DNA of 27,731 bases from an uncultured Bdellovibrionales bacterium (GTDB lineage: Bacteria; Bdellovibrionota; Bdellovibrionia; Bdellovibrionales; JAMPXM01): positions 1-27,731 of the forward strand of contig CALBDW010000170.1 in assembly GCA_937927435.1 (NCBI GenBank). The letters are read 5' to 3'. The position numbers were made by a program, and so were the translations under genes. Below, piece after piece: positions 1 to 8,117 of the stretch. The notes under the pieces are model-generated. The model was given only the letters and a program-made list of their open reading frames with translations. It searched no databases and was not told the origin of the DNA. Every line of letters begins with the position of its first letter. Position 1 is the stretch's first letter.

Positions 1-515
1 CCTTCGTCTTCGACGATTGGAACCGATTGGTACCCGAGTTTCGTCAATTCCCGTGCCAAATTTGCAGGCAACTCGTCGCCTTTGCGATAGGTCGAGGAGC
101 TCGCCTTTAAAAGCTCCGGGGTTAGAGTCCTCTGTAATAAAGCTTCAATAGGGGCGACGAAAAGACCATGAGGTTTCCCAAGTTGCGCTTCATGAAGCCA
201 ACGCATTCGGGCGCTGACCAAGCGTCCGTTCGGATAGAGTCCCGAATAGGGCGATACATCGAACGCCGGTAGAACGAATACCTCGGTTTCGGGATCAAAG
301 AACCGGAACTGGCGCTCAAACTCCTGGGCTGCCTTAGTCGTAGGCACCACCACTAGCTGGGGGGCCTGCCAAAGAGCGGTCGAGCTGCTTTGCGAAAGAT
401 AAACACTGAGGGTCAATAGGGAGTCGGTTCCCGTGACCTCGATCTTTTGGAGACCCCGTTCGATCGCACGTTCAATGATCTTTTCAAACCGGAGTGGGAG
501 CTGTGTGAGATTCAT
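1..515 (-). CDS. mfd: Transcription-repair coupling factor Mfd, N-terminal part (cut by window edge)
   Basis: Mfd is a cytoplasmic ATP-dependent translocase that removes stalled RNA polymerase from DNA lesions and recruits UvrA. Only about 171 N-terminal residues are in the window; the gene continues beyond position 1. The translation has the UvrB-homology signature of Mfd: LPAFDVSPYSGLYPNG near residue 85, then SARMRWL, a VAPIEALLQR stretch, a TYRKGDELP segment and LTKLGYQSVPIVEDEG at the cut edge. UvrB shares this fold but has a Walker A motif near its N-terminus; none is present here, which favours Mfd. The start is fixed by an in-frame TAG two codons upstream of the ATG at 513-515. No good Shine-Dalgarno sequence precedes it. 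The gene is divergent from nuoA. The helicase and RNA-polymerase-interaction domains cannot be seen. Confidence 0.85.
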   Translation of the reverse strand, partial: MNLTQLPLRFEKIIERAIERGLQKIEVTGTDSLLTLSVYLSQSSSTALWQAPQLVVVPTTKAAQEFERQFRFFDPETEVFVLPAFDVSPYSGLYPNGRLVSARMRWLHEAQLGKPHGLFVAPIEALLQRTLTPELLKASSSTYRKGDELPANLARELTKLGYQSVPIVEDE

Positions 516-638
516 CGTCTACGGACAATATGGCATTGAACATGCGGGAGGTCGATGCCCGAGATGCTCCCGAACAAGAAAACTGAATCGAGGGCGTGCC
601 GCGGTGGGCCGGTAATATCGGCAGCCCATCGACGCTGG

Positions 639-667
639 TAGACTTCGATTCCTTCGGTCGGTATAAG
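639..667 (+). promoter_or_regulatory. Sigma-70-like promoter for the nuo operon
   Basis: TAGACT at 639-644 and TATAAG at 662-667 are separated by 17 bp and match the housekeeping -35/-10 consensus at 4/6 and 5/6 positions. A start near 674 would give a 39-nt leader that includes the strong GGAGGGG ribosome site at 702-708 before nuoA. The site lies in the 197-bp gap between divergent mfd and nuoA. I saw no equally good promoter for mfd. Confidence 0.45.
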
Positions 668-712
668 TGGTGAAGCGTCAAAAAGTTTTCATCTGTGATT
701 TGGAGGGGATGA

Positions 713-1084
713 ATGTCCGCCTTGCTGGCTATTTTAACGTTCGCGCTAATAGTAACTGCGATCGGGGCAGGCCTCGTCTGGTTATCAAGCATCGCCGGCC
801 CGAAAGTTCGGAAGACCTCCGCCAAAGTCATGCCTTATGAGTGCGGACTGCCCGGCCAAGAAGCCAAGGATACAAAGATCTCCATCAAATTCTATTTAAC
901 GGCGATCCTCTTCATTATTTTCGATATTGAGATCATTTTCATGTACCCCTGGGCCGTCACGTACTTCGACTTCATGAAGGAGGGGTTGGGGGGTTACATC
1001 TTGGGCGCGATGGGCGTGTTCATCTTGCTCTTCGTGGTCGGTTTGATTTGGGAAGTGAAGTCCAAAGCACTAGATTGGAACTGA
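713..1084 (+). CDS. nuoA: NADH-quinone oxidoreductase subunit A
   Basis: This is a small membrane subunit of respiratory complex I at the junction of the hydrophilic and membrane arms. It is 123 residues with three predicted membrane helices (about 5-25, 60-80 and 93-115). The family signature is clear: MPYECGLPG near residue 39, then IKFYLTAILFIIFDIEIIF and YPWAV, with the acidic FDIEIIF motif on helix 2. The ATG at 713 has a strong GGAGGGG site 4 nt upstream. An overlapping ATG at 709 is in another frame. It is the first gene of a seven-gene operon, and nuoH starts 3 bp after its stop. In most complete nuo operons nuoB follows nuoA; here nuoH follows directly. Confidence 0.96.
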   Translation: MSALLAILTFALIVTAIGAGLVWLSSIAGPKVRKTSAKVMPYECGLPGQEAKDTKISIKFYLTAILFIIFDIEIIFMYPWAVTYFDFMKEGLGGYILGAMGVFILLFVVGLIWEVKSKALDWN

Positions 1085-1087
1085 GAA

Positions 1088-2239
1088 ATGGGACAGGACG
1101 CATTTGAAATAACGATTAACGTTCTCAAGATGCTCGTCATTTTTTTGGGGATCGTCCAAGCGGTACCCCTGCTTGTGTGGCTTGAGCGCCGCGGCTCGGC
1201 TTTCATTCAAAACCGTTTGGGACCCAACCGGGTCGGTCCTTTGGGACTCCTGCAGCTCTTGGCGGACGCGGTGAAGTTCCTTACGAAAGAAAACTTCGTG
1301 CCAGAAAAGGGCGAATGGTTCTTCTATTACGGCGCGCCCGTAATGGCCTTGATTCCGGCCAGCTTGGCTTTCGCTTCGATTCCGCTGTCGATTCCGATTG
1401 CAATTGAACCCTTTGAAATGTTCGGCCGCACCTTCGGTCCGTACACTTTCATCATGCAAGGATACGACCTCGGTATCGGGATTGTTTTTGTCCTCGGCAT
1501 CTCCTCTCTGGGCGCCTACGCCCTGCTGATGGCAGGTTGGGGCTCGGGCAGCAAGTACTCGCTTTTGGGTGCGCTGCGGGCGAGCGCGCAGGTGATTTCC
1601 TACGAATTGGCTTTGAGCCTTTCGCTCGTCGGTATCCTGATGGTGTACGGCACCTTTTACTTCACCGATATCGTGCAAGCGCAAGCAGGGCCGTTAACCT
1701 TTAACTTCCTTGGAAAGTCAGTTGTGATTCCGTGGCTCCCGAACTGGGGGATTTTCTTCCAGCCGCTCGGAGCGCTGATTTTCTTCTCGGCGACTTTCGC
1801 GGAGACGAACCGCTTGCCGTTTGACTTGCCGGAAGCGGAGGGCGAGCTCGTTGCGGGTTACCACACCGAGTACGGCGGATTTAAGTTCAACCTCTTCTTT
1901 ATCGGCGAATACGGGCACATGCTCGTGGCCAGTGCTTTGATGGCGACGTTCTTTTTCGGCGGCTACCACTTCCCCGGATTGACCCCCGAAGGCGTGTCCG
2001 CGTTTTGGTCGGGTGTCGTTTCGGGAGCCAACGCGAATAACATCCTGACGTCGTTGACATTTCTTTTGGTCCTATTGGCAAAAATAGCTTTCTTCCTGTG
2101 GGTCTTCATTTGGGTTCGGTGGACTTTGCCTCGGTTCCGCTACGATCACCTTATGGACCTCGGCTGGAAAACTATGTTGCCGTGGGCTCTCTTTAATACG
2201 GTGCTGACGGCAGTCGTGATGTTCATCAGCCATCAATAA
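1088..2239 (+). CDS. nuoH: NADH-quinone oxidoreductase subunit H
   Basis: NuoH (ND1) is the membrane subunit that forms most of the quinone-binding chamber and couples quinone reduction to the proton-pumping arm. The 383-residue product has about eight or nine membrane helices. Signatures include WLERRGSAFIQNRLGPNRVG near residue 30 and, near residue 243, LPFDLPEAEGELVAGYHTEY, the acidic quinone-channel loop. It is longer than E. coli NuoH (325 residues). The extra length lies mainly in hydrophobic loops around residues 195-225 and 290-315. The ATG at 1088 follows the nuoA stop by 3 bp, so the two are probably translationally coupled. nuoI, which commonly lies between nuoH and nuoJ, is missing. 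Confidence 0.96.
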   Translation: MGQDAFEITINVLKMLVIFLGIVQAVPLLVWLERRGSAFIQNRLGPNRVGPLGLLQLLADAVKFLTKENFVPEKGEWFFYYGAPVMALIPASLAFASIPLSIPIAIEPFEMFGRTFGPYTFIMQGYDLGIGIVFVLGISSLGAYALLMAGWGSGSKYSLLGALRASAQVISYELALSLSLVGILMVYGTFYFTDIVQAQAGPLTFNFLGKSVVIPWLPNWGIFFQPLGALIFFSATFAETNRLPFDLPEAEGELVAGYHTEYGGFKFNLFFIGEYGHMLVASALMATFFFGGYHFPGLTPEGVSAFWSGVVSGANANNILTSLTFLLVLLAKIAFFLWVFIWVRWTLPRFRYDHLMDLGWKTMLPWALFNTVLTAVVMFISHQ

Positions 2240-2254
2240 TGGAGCGGGGATTCT

Positions 2255-2800
2255 GTGGAAATGCTCACTGTAAATGACTTTTTGTTTTACCTTCTGGCGG
2301 CGGTCACGTTCCTGAGCGGCGCCGGCGTGATTTTGGCGCGCAACCCAATCCATTGCGCGTTCATGCTCGTCGTCTCGATGATCGGCATCGCGGGGATCTT
2401 TGTGACCCTGGACGCGTACTTCATCGCGGCCGTCCAAATGATCGTTTACGCAGGCGCGGTGATGGTTCTTTTCGTGATGGTCCTCATGCTTTTCGACCTG
2501 AAGCACGAGCTGAAAGCGTTTTCGAAAGGCGCAATTTCGGGAGTGCTGAAGCTGCTTTCGACAGGCGTTCTTCTCGGCATGCTGCTCGCCTACATCGGGT
2601 ATACCTTCTCAGTGGATCCGAGCTTTAAGCCCGTTCCGGCGGACCCGCAGCACGCGATGGAAACGACAAAAGAAATTTCGTCTCTTCTTTTCACCCGCTA
2701 CGTCTTCGGGTTCGAAGTGATCGGCGTACTCTTGCTGGTCATTGCGATCGGGGCGGTCACGCTTTCACGCATTTCGGGAGGCACACATGCCGATTCTTGA
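2255..2800 (+). CDS. nuoJ: NADH-quinone oxidoreductase subunit J
   Basis: NuoJ (ND6) is a membrane subunit beside NuoA, NuoH and NuoK whose third helix changes shape during turnover. The product is about 181 residues with five hydrophobic helices. The typical NuoJ segment is present: ARNPIHCAFMLVVSM, then QMIVYAGAVMVLFVMVLML with the conserved Tyr-Ala-Gly-Ala turn. The start is ambiguous: GTG at 2255 (GGAG 10 nt upstream) or ATG at 2261 (GGGGA 10 nt upstream). The two differ by only two residues. The 3' end overlaps nuoK by 14 bp. Confidence 0.94.
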   Translation: MEMLTVNDFLFYLLAAVTFLSGAGVILARNPIHCAFMLVVSMIGIAGIFVTLDAYFIAAVQMIVYAGAVMVLFVMVLMLFDLKHELKAFSKGAISGVLKLLSTGVLLGMLLAYIGYTFSVDPSFKPVPADPQHAMETTKEISSLLFTRYVFGFEVIGVLLLVIAIGAVTLSRISGGTHADS

Positions 2801-3113
2801 TACCGCGTTAAAAGTGGGCTTGAACCACTACCTTTATCTTTCCGCTATTCTGTTCGCGATCGGCATGTTGGGGATCCTGATCCGTCGCAACGTGATCGTG
2901 ATCCTGATGTGCATCGAGCTGATGTTGAACGCTGTGAACGTCTCGTTCATCGCGTTCAGCCGCTACAACGAGAATTTGAACGGACAGATCATGGTTTTCT
3001 TCGTGATGACGGTCGCAGCCGCTGAAGCCGCGGTCGGATTGGCTCTTGCGGTGACGATCTTCAAGAAATTCCGTGAAGTGAATATCCGTTTCTTCGAGCA
3101 TTTAAAGGGCTAA
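2787..3113 (+). CDS. nuoK: NADH-quinone oxidoreductase subunit K
   Basis: NuoK (ND4L) is a three-helix membrane subunit in the proton path between NuoJ and NuoN. The product is 108 residues, close to the usual 100. It keeps the two conserved membrane glutamates, in MCIELMLNAVN on helix 2 and in AAAEAAVGLA on helix 3. I start it at ATG 2787 rather than at the upstream in-frame ATG 2742. The shorter form begins like family members and has GGGAGG at 2776-2781 with suitable spacing. It overlaps the end of nuoJ by 14 bp, which suggests translational coupling. nuoL begins 12 bp downstream. Confidence 0.95.
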   Translation: MPILDTALKVGLNHYLYLSAILFAIGMLGILIRRNVIVILMCIELMLNAVNVSFIAFSRYNENLNGQIMVFFVMTVAAAEAAVGLALAVTIFKKFREVNIRFFEHLKG

Positions 3114-3125
3114 AAGGTCAAAGAC

Positions 3126-5057
3126 ATGACGAACAACGCTCTCTTCCTGATTTTGCTGCTTGCGCCTCTGGCCGGATTTATTTTCAACGGAATTCGATTC
3201 CGCAGCCGGAACTACCTGCTTGCGGGGTCGGTCGCGACGGCCGCCGCCGCCGTTTCGTTTTTGAGTTCTGTGATTCTGGTTTCCAAGTTGTTCGGAGACG
3301 GGGCGCCGTCGCAAGTCAGCGCTTCGTTCTATGAATGGCTGGGACTCGGTGGGCTCAGGGTTCCGGTCTCGTTCGTGATCGACCATATCAGCGCGATCAT
3401 GGTTCTGGTCGTCACGGGCGTGGGTACATTGATCCACCTTTTCTCCGTCGGCTATATGTCGCACGACGAGCGACCGTCGAAATATTTCGCGTACCTGAAC
3501 TTCTTCTTGTTCAATATGCTCCTTCTCGTTCTTGGCGATAACTTGCTCGTCATGTTCGCTGGATGGGAAGGCGTCGGTCTTTGCTCCTATCTTTTGATCG
3601 GATTCTGGTTCACAGATAAAGAGAAGGCCGCCGCCGGTATGAAGGCGTTTGTTACGAACCGGGTCGGCGATGCGGGCTTCCTCCTTGGCATCTTTACGCT
3701 CTTCTTCATGTTTGGGACGGTGAACTTCGCCGAACTGATTGAGCGAGTTCCCCAGATCCCGGAGGTCGGCTGGACGGGTCCTCTGACTCTCGCCTGCCTG
3801 TTCCTCTTTATTGGAGCGACCGGTAAATCGGCGCAAATTCCACTTTACGTTTGGTTACCGGACGCGATGGCGGGTCCGACTCCGGTGTCCGCCCTCATCC
3901 ACGCCGCTACAATGGTGACCGCTGGTGTTTACATGATCGTGCGCTTGAATCCGCTTTACCTGGCCGCGCCCAACGCGCTTCACGTTGTCGCGGTCGTTGG
4001 AGCGGCGACGGCGCTTCTCGGCGCGACGATCGGTCTCGCGCAGTGGGATATCAAAAAGGTGCTCGCTTATTCGACTGTTTCGCAGCTTGGCTATATGTTC
4101 CTGGCTTGTGGAGTCGGTGCATTCGGCGCGGCCCTTTTCCATGTCATGACACACGCGTTTTTCAAAGCTCTGATGTTCTTGGGCTCTGGTTCCGTCATTC
4201 ATGCTATGCACGAGGAACAAGACATCCGCAAAATGGGTGGTTTGAAGAAGTACATGCCGATCACGCACATGACCTTCTTGGTTGGCTGGCTTGCGATTAT
4301 CGGTATGCCGCCTTTCGCGGGCTTCTTCTCTAAAGACGAAATTCTCTGGAAGGCGTTCAGCAGTCCTTTAGGCCACAAAGGTTTGTGGCTCGTCGGTGTT
4401 ATCGGCGCCGGCTGCACGGCTTTCTATATGACTCGGCTTATGGCTCTTACTTTCTGGGGCAAGAGCCGTGTTCCGGCCGACGTGCAACCGCATGAGTCGC
4501 CGGCCGTAATGACGATTCCGCTCTGCGTGTTGGCCGTTCTGTCCCTCGTCGGCGGATGGGTGGGAATTCCGCATGCATTGGGCGAATTGCTCCCTGGGCA
4601 TCCGGCGAACTGGTTCGAGCATTGGCTGCATGGGGCCGTTCTTGAGCCTGAAATGAACGGTCATCAGGTCTCTTCAGCTGTTGAACTGGCGCTGATGGGG
4701 GTCTCAATTTCGATCGCCGTCATCGCGGCCTTGCTCGCCTATCGGTTCTACGTTGTGACGCCTGAGGTTCCGGGTATGATCGCGGGCAAATTCAACCGCC
4801 TGTATACGCTCATCTACAACAAATACTTCGTCGACGAGCTTTATCAGGCCGCGATCATTGGTCCGATCGTGCGTGCGAGCCGTGGTCTTTGGGCTTACGT
4901 GGATGTGAACTTTATCGACCGCATCACGTATTTCGCGACCGACGTTGTCCGTGGTTTAGGATCGACGACGCGAAGCCTGCAGAACGGCAATATGCAACAG
5001 TATGCCTTGTATATTGCGATGGGCGTGGCCGCGACGATTTTCCTGATTTTGAAGTGA
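3126..5057 (+). CDS. nuoL: NADH-quinone oxidoreductase subunit L (antiporter-like)
   Basis: NuoL (ND5) is the distal antiporter-like subunit with the long lateral helix that runs along the membrane arm. The 643-residue product has the usual length and about 15-16 membrane helices. Glu148 in FAGWEGVGLCSYLL and Lys234 in GATGKSAQIPLYVWLPDAM correspond by position to E. coli NuoL Glu144 and Lys229, both needed for proton transfer. The motif HAATMVTAGVY and the C-terminal lateral-helix region (FNRLYTLIYNKYFVDELY) set it apart from NuoM and NuoN. It starts at ATG 3126 and ends 7 bp before nuoM. Nothing suggests truncation. Confidence 0.97.
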   Translation: MTNNALFLILLLAPLAGFIFNGIRFRSRNYLLAGSVATAAAAVSFLSSVILVSKLFGDGAPSQVSASFYEWLGLGGLRVPVSFVIDHISAIMVLVVTGVGTLIHLFSVGYMSHDERPSKYFAYLNFFLFNMLLLVLGDNLLVMFAGWEGVGLCSYLLIGFWFTDKEKAAAGMKAFVTNRVGDAGFLLGIFTLFFMFGTVNFAELIERVPQIPEVGWTGPLTLACLFLFIGATGKSAQIPLYVWLPDAMAGPTPVSALIHAATMVTAGVYMIVRLNPLYLAAPNALHVVAVVGAATALLGATIGLAQWDIKKVLAYSTVSQLGYMFLACGVGAFGAALFHVMTHAFFKALMFLGSGSVIHAMHEEQDIRKMGGLKKYMPITHMTFLVGWLAIIGMPPFAGFFSKDEILWKAFSSPLGHKGLWLVGVIGAGCTAFYMTRLMALTFWGKSRVPADVQPHESPAVMTIPLCVLAVLSLVGGWVGIPHALGELLPGHPANWFEHWLHGAVLEPEMNGHQVSSAVELALMGVSISIAVIAALLAYRFYVVTPEVPGMIAGKFNRLYTLIYNKYFVDELYQAAIIGPIVRASRGLWAYVDVNFIDRITYFATDVVRGLGSTTRSLQNGNMQQYALYIAMGVAATIFLILK

Positions 5058-5064
5058 GGCATTC

Positions 5065-6630
5065 ATGGGCATTCTTTCAGCGATCACACTTTTGCCGTTG
5101 CTCTTCGCCTTGGTCATCTGCCTGGTTCCGAAGGAATCGTGGATTCGACCGGTGGCGCTCGTCTTGGCTCTGTTTGAGTTTGGCTTAAGCTTGAGCATTC
5201 TGGGGCTTTTCGACAAGAATTCCGCTGAACTGCAGCTCGTGGAGATGCACAAGTGGCTGCCGGAATTCGGGATTTCATATTTCCTCGGAATCGACGGGAT
5301 TTCGCTCTGGCTCGTGCTATTGACGGCCTTCCTGCTACCGATCGTCGTTCTTGGAAGCTGGACTTCGATTGAAAAAGGGATTCGCGGATTCCACGCGGCG
5401 CTTTTCGTGTTGCAGACGGCGATGATCGGTTCGTTCCTAGCCATGGACGCCGTGCTGTTTTACGTTTTCTTCGAGCTGTCGCTTGTGCCGATGTATTTCA
5501 TGATCGGTATTTGGGGCGGCGCCCGTCGTATCTACGCAACCGTGAAGTTTTTCATTTTCACGATGGTGGGCTCGCTGCTCATGCTGCTGGCGATCATCTA
5601 CCTCATGCTTTCGGCTCGCGACACTCTCGGTGAAATGACGTCGAACCTTCTGGTTCTCTACCAACTGAAGATCCCGTTCATCGCGGGCCAGTTCCTGAAT
5701 CCGCAAACGCTTCTCTTCTTCGCGTTCTCGCTCGCGTTTGCGATCAAGGTTCCGATGTTCCCGGTCCACACCTGGTTGCCCGATGCGCACGTTGAGGCGC
5801 CCACTCCCGGTTCCGTTATTCTGGCCGCGGTGATGTTGAAAATGGGAACTTACGGCTTCCTGCGATTCGTGATCCCGCTCTTCCCCGACGCCGCCCAACA
5901 CTACGCGTGGATTTTCCTCTACCTCGGTGTCGTGGGGATCATATACGGCGCGCTTGTCGCTATGGTTCAGCCAGATATCAAAAAGCTCGTCGCGTACTCC
6001 TCGGTTTCACACATGGGTTACGTGATGTTGGGTATGTTCGCGATGAACACATACGGCGTGAGCGGTGGCCTTTACCAGATGCTGAACCACGGTGTGAGCA
6101 CCGGTGCGCTCTTCTTGCTGGTCGGCATGATCTACGAGCGAACGCACTCACGTGAGATCGAGAAATATGGCGGGCTAGCGAAGGCGCTGCCGATTTTCAC
6201 GATCCTTTTCATTATCGTGACCATGTCGAGCATCGCTGTTCCGATGACGAACGGTTTCGTCGGAGAGTTCCTCATCCTCATGGGTACGTTCGCGGCGTCG
6301 AAGAACTTCGCTTACGGGGCGGTCGCCGGTGTCGTTCTCGGCGCGGTTTACATGCTTTGGATGGTAAAACGGGTCTTCTTCGGCGAAGCCGGCGAGTTGG
6401 TGAAAGATCCATCGCATCCGTTGAAAGATCTAAACTTGCGTGAAATCGTCGTGATGGCTCCTTTGATCGTCTTGGTCTTTTGGATGGGACTATTCCCCAA
6501 CCATTTCCTGGATTGGTCGAAAGCCAGCATCAATCACTTGGTGGACAATAGATCGAGCTATCACTTGAACATTGCGGATAAGTCCGGGGATTCGTCGGCG
6601 AACGGACAGATCGCGGAGGACGCTGAATGA
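5065..6630 (+). CDS. nuoM: NADH-quinone oxidoreductase subunit M (antiporter-like)
   Basis: NuoM (ND4) is the middle antiporter-like proton channel of complex I. The 521-residue product has about 14 membrane helices. Glu137 in FFELSLVPMYFMIGIWGG matches the conserved helix-5 glutamate, and the central block FPVHTWLPDAHVEAPTPGSV is diagnostic. The start lies 7 bp after nuoL with GAGG just upstream. The hydrophilic C-terminal tail (about 30 residues, Ser/Asp-rich) is longer than needed for the fold. Its final codons carry the ribosome site for nuoN, and the stop overlaps the nuoN start by 4 bp. Confidence 0.97.
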   Translation: MGILSAITLLPLLFALVICLVPKESWIRPVALVLALFEFGLSLSILGLFDKNSAELQLVEMHKWLPEFGISYFLGIDGISLWLVLLTAFLLPIVVLGSWTSIEKGIRGFHAALFVLQTAMIGSFLAMDAVLFYVFFELSLVPMYFMIGIWGGARRIYATVKFFIFTMVGSLLMLLAIIYLMLSARDTLGEMTSNLLVLYQLKIPFIAGQFLNPQTLLFFAFSLAFAIKVPMFPVHTWLPDAHVEAPTPGSVILAAVMLKMGTYGFLRFVIPLFPDAAQHYAWIFLYLGVVGIIYGALVAMVQPDIKKLVAYSSVSHMGYVMLGMFAMNTYGVSGGLYQMLNHGVSTGALFLLVGMIYERTHSREIEKYGGLAKALPIFTILFIIVTMSSIAVPMTNGFVGEFLILMGTFAASKNFAYGAVAGVVLGAVYMLWMVKRVFFGEAGELVKDPSHPLKDLNLREIVVMAPLIVLVFWMGLFPNHFLDWSKASINHLVDNRSSYHLNIADKSGDSSANGQIAEDAE

Positions 6631-8108
6631 AAAACGGATTGCTTCAAGACTTGGTTGTCGTTCTTCCGATGACCTTTCTCTTTTTGATGGGCCTTGTGTC
6701 CCCCATGATCAAGGTCTTCCGCGGTAACCGCGAGCCCAACCCGTTAGCGACCCTGATCTACGGATTCATTGGTCTCGTTTTTGCGACCGGCACGACGGCG
6801 GTTATGGCGGGCGGGCATCGTATGGCGTTTTCGCAGGCGATTGTCTTGGACGGCATCAGCGTCTGGGCCAGCTGCCTGGTATACATGGTCACGGCGATCG
6901 CCATGATGCTCGCCTACGATCACGTTGCAACTCGCGGGCGCCAGTTTGCGGAATTTTGTTTTCTGATGGTCAGTTCGGCGGTTGGTATGGTCGTCTTGAT
7001 CATGTCAAATGACCTGATCGTGACGTTCATCGGAATCGAGATGATGTCCTTGTGCCTTTACATCTTGATTGCGATGAACCAGGAAGCTGTTCTTTCGAAA
7101 GAGGCGGCCTTCAAATATTTCGTCTTGGGAAGTTTCGCCTCGGCGATCTTCTTGTACGGTATCGCTCTCGTGTACGGAACCGCTGGAACGACTTATTATA
7201 CCGGGACGGAAGGCGTTCCGGGCTTGATGGACAACTTCAGCCGTTTGCTCGAAACGAACCGCGTCTTCGTGGCCGGCTTGAGCCTCGTCGTTCTTGGATT
7301 CGCGTTCAAGGTGGCCCTTTTTCCTTTCCACGCATGGACGCCTGACGTTTACCAAGGAGCTTCGACTCCGGTAACGGCGTTCATGGCCACGGGTGTGAAG
7401 GCGGCTTCATTCGTTGCTTTCCTCCGAGTCTTCGACATGGGCGAACAGATCCAGTCTGATTCGATGTTGAACGTCTTGACATGGATCGCTGTGCTTACGA
7501 TGTTGCTCGGAAACATTGCGGCCATCATGCAGGAGAACTTCAAGCGGATGCTCGCGTACTCGAGCATTGCGCACTCCGGTTACGCGATGGTCGGCTTGAT
7601 CGCTGCCGGTTTCGGAAGCAACTTCAACACGGGCGCTTCCAGCCTGCTGTTTTATCTCTTCAGCTACGCCTTCATGACTATCGGCGCCTTTGCGATCGTC
7701 GCAGTTTTCGAAAAAAGCGCCGAAATGAGCCTGAAAATTTCGGATCTCAAGGGGCTGGCGAGAAAACATCCGGTTCTCGGCATTTGTCTCACGGTACTTA
7801 TGCTGAGCCTTGCGGGAATCCCGCCTACGCTCGGGTTCTTTGGTAAGTTCTACGTATTCATGGCCGCGATCGAGCAAGACATGTACTGGCTTGCGTTCTG
7901 GGGCGTGATCAGCTCGGTGATCAGCGTTTACTACTACCTGCGCCCCGTGGGAGTTATGTACATGGCCGAAGGCGAGGGCGTCGAAGTCCTGACTTCGAAC
8001 TTGCTCACCCGTATGCTGATTGCGGCGTCCGCATTGGTCGTCATCGTGGTCGGAATCTTCGCTTCGCCCGCTATTCAAGTCGTGCGCTCGGCGATTGCGA
8101 TGCTTTAA
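6627..8108 (+). CDS. nuoN: NADH-quinone oxidoreductase subunit N (antiporter-like)
   Basis: NuoN (ND2) is the antiporter-like subunit nearest the quinone site. The 493-residue product has about 14 membrane helices. Typical segments are MSNDLIVTFIGIEMMSLCLYIL with the helix-5 glutamate, FKVALFPFHAWTPDVYQGA, and AYSSIAHSGYAM. The start overlaps the nuoM stop as ATGA, with GGAGG at 6615-6619 inside nuoM. It is the last gene of the operon. Its stop is only 9 bp from the stop of the convergent patatin gene, and no terminator hairpin is visible there. Transcripts from both sides may therefore run into each other. Confidence 0.97.
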   Translation: MKNGLLQDLVVVLPMTFLFLMGLVSPMIKVFRGNREPNPLATLIYGFIGLVFATGTTAVMAGGHRMAFSQAIVLDGISVWASCLVYMVTAIAMMLAYDHVATRGRQFAEFCFLMVSSAVGMVVLIMSNDLIVTFIGIEMMSLCLYILIAMNQEAVLSKEAAFKYFVLGSFASAIFLYGIALVYGTAGTTYYTGTEGVPGLMDNFSRLLETNRVFVAGLSLVVLGFAFKVALFPFHAWTPDVYQGASTPVTAFMATGVKAASFVAFLRVFDMGEQIQSDSMLNVLTWIAVLTMLLGNIAAIMQENFKRMLAYSSIAHSGYAMVGLIAAGFGSNFNTGASSLLFYLFSYAFMTIGAFAIVAVFEKSAEMSLKISDLKGLARKHPVLGICLTVLMLSLAGIPPTLGFFGKFYVFMAAIEQDMYWLAFWGVISSVISVYYYLRPVGVMYMAEGEGVEVLTSNLLTRMLIAASALVVIVVGIFASPAIQVVRSAIAML

Positions 8109-8117
8109 TATTATTCC

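Noticed and set aside
433..615. A 60-codon plus-strand frame near the mfd/nuoA gap
   Set aside because: It overlaps the mfd coding region antisense, with no ribosome site or recognisable features.
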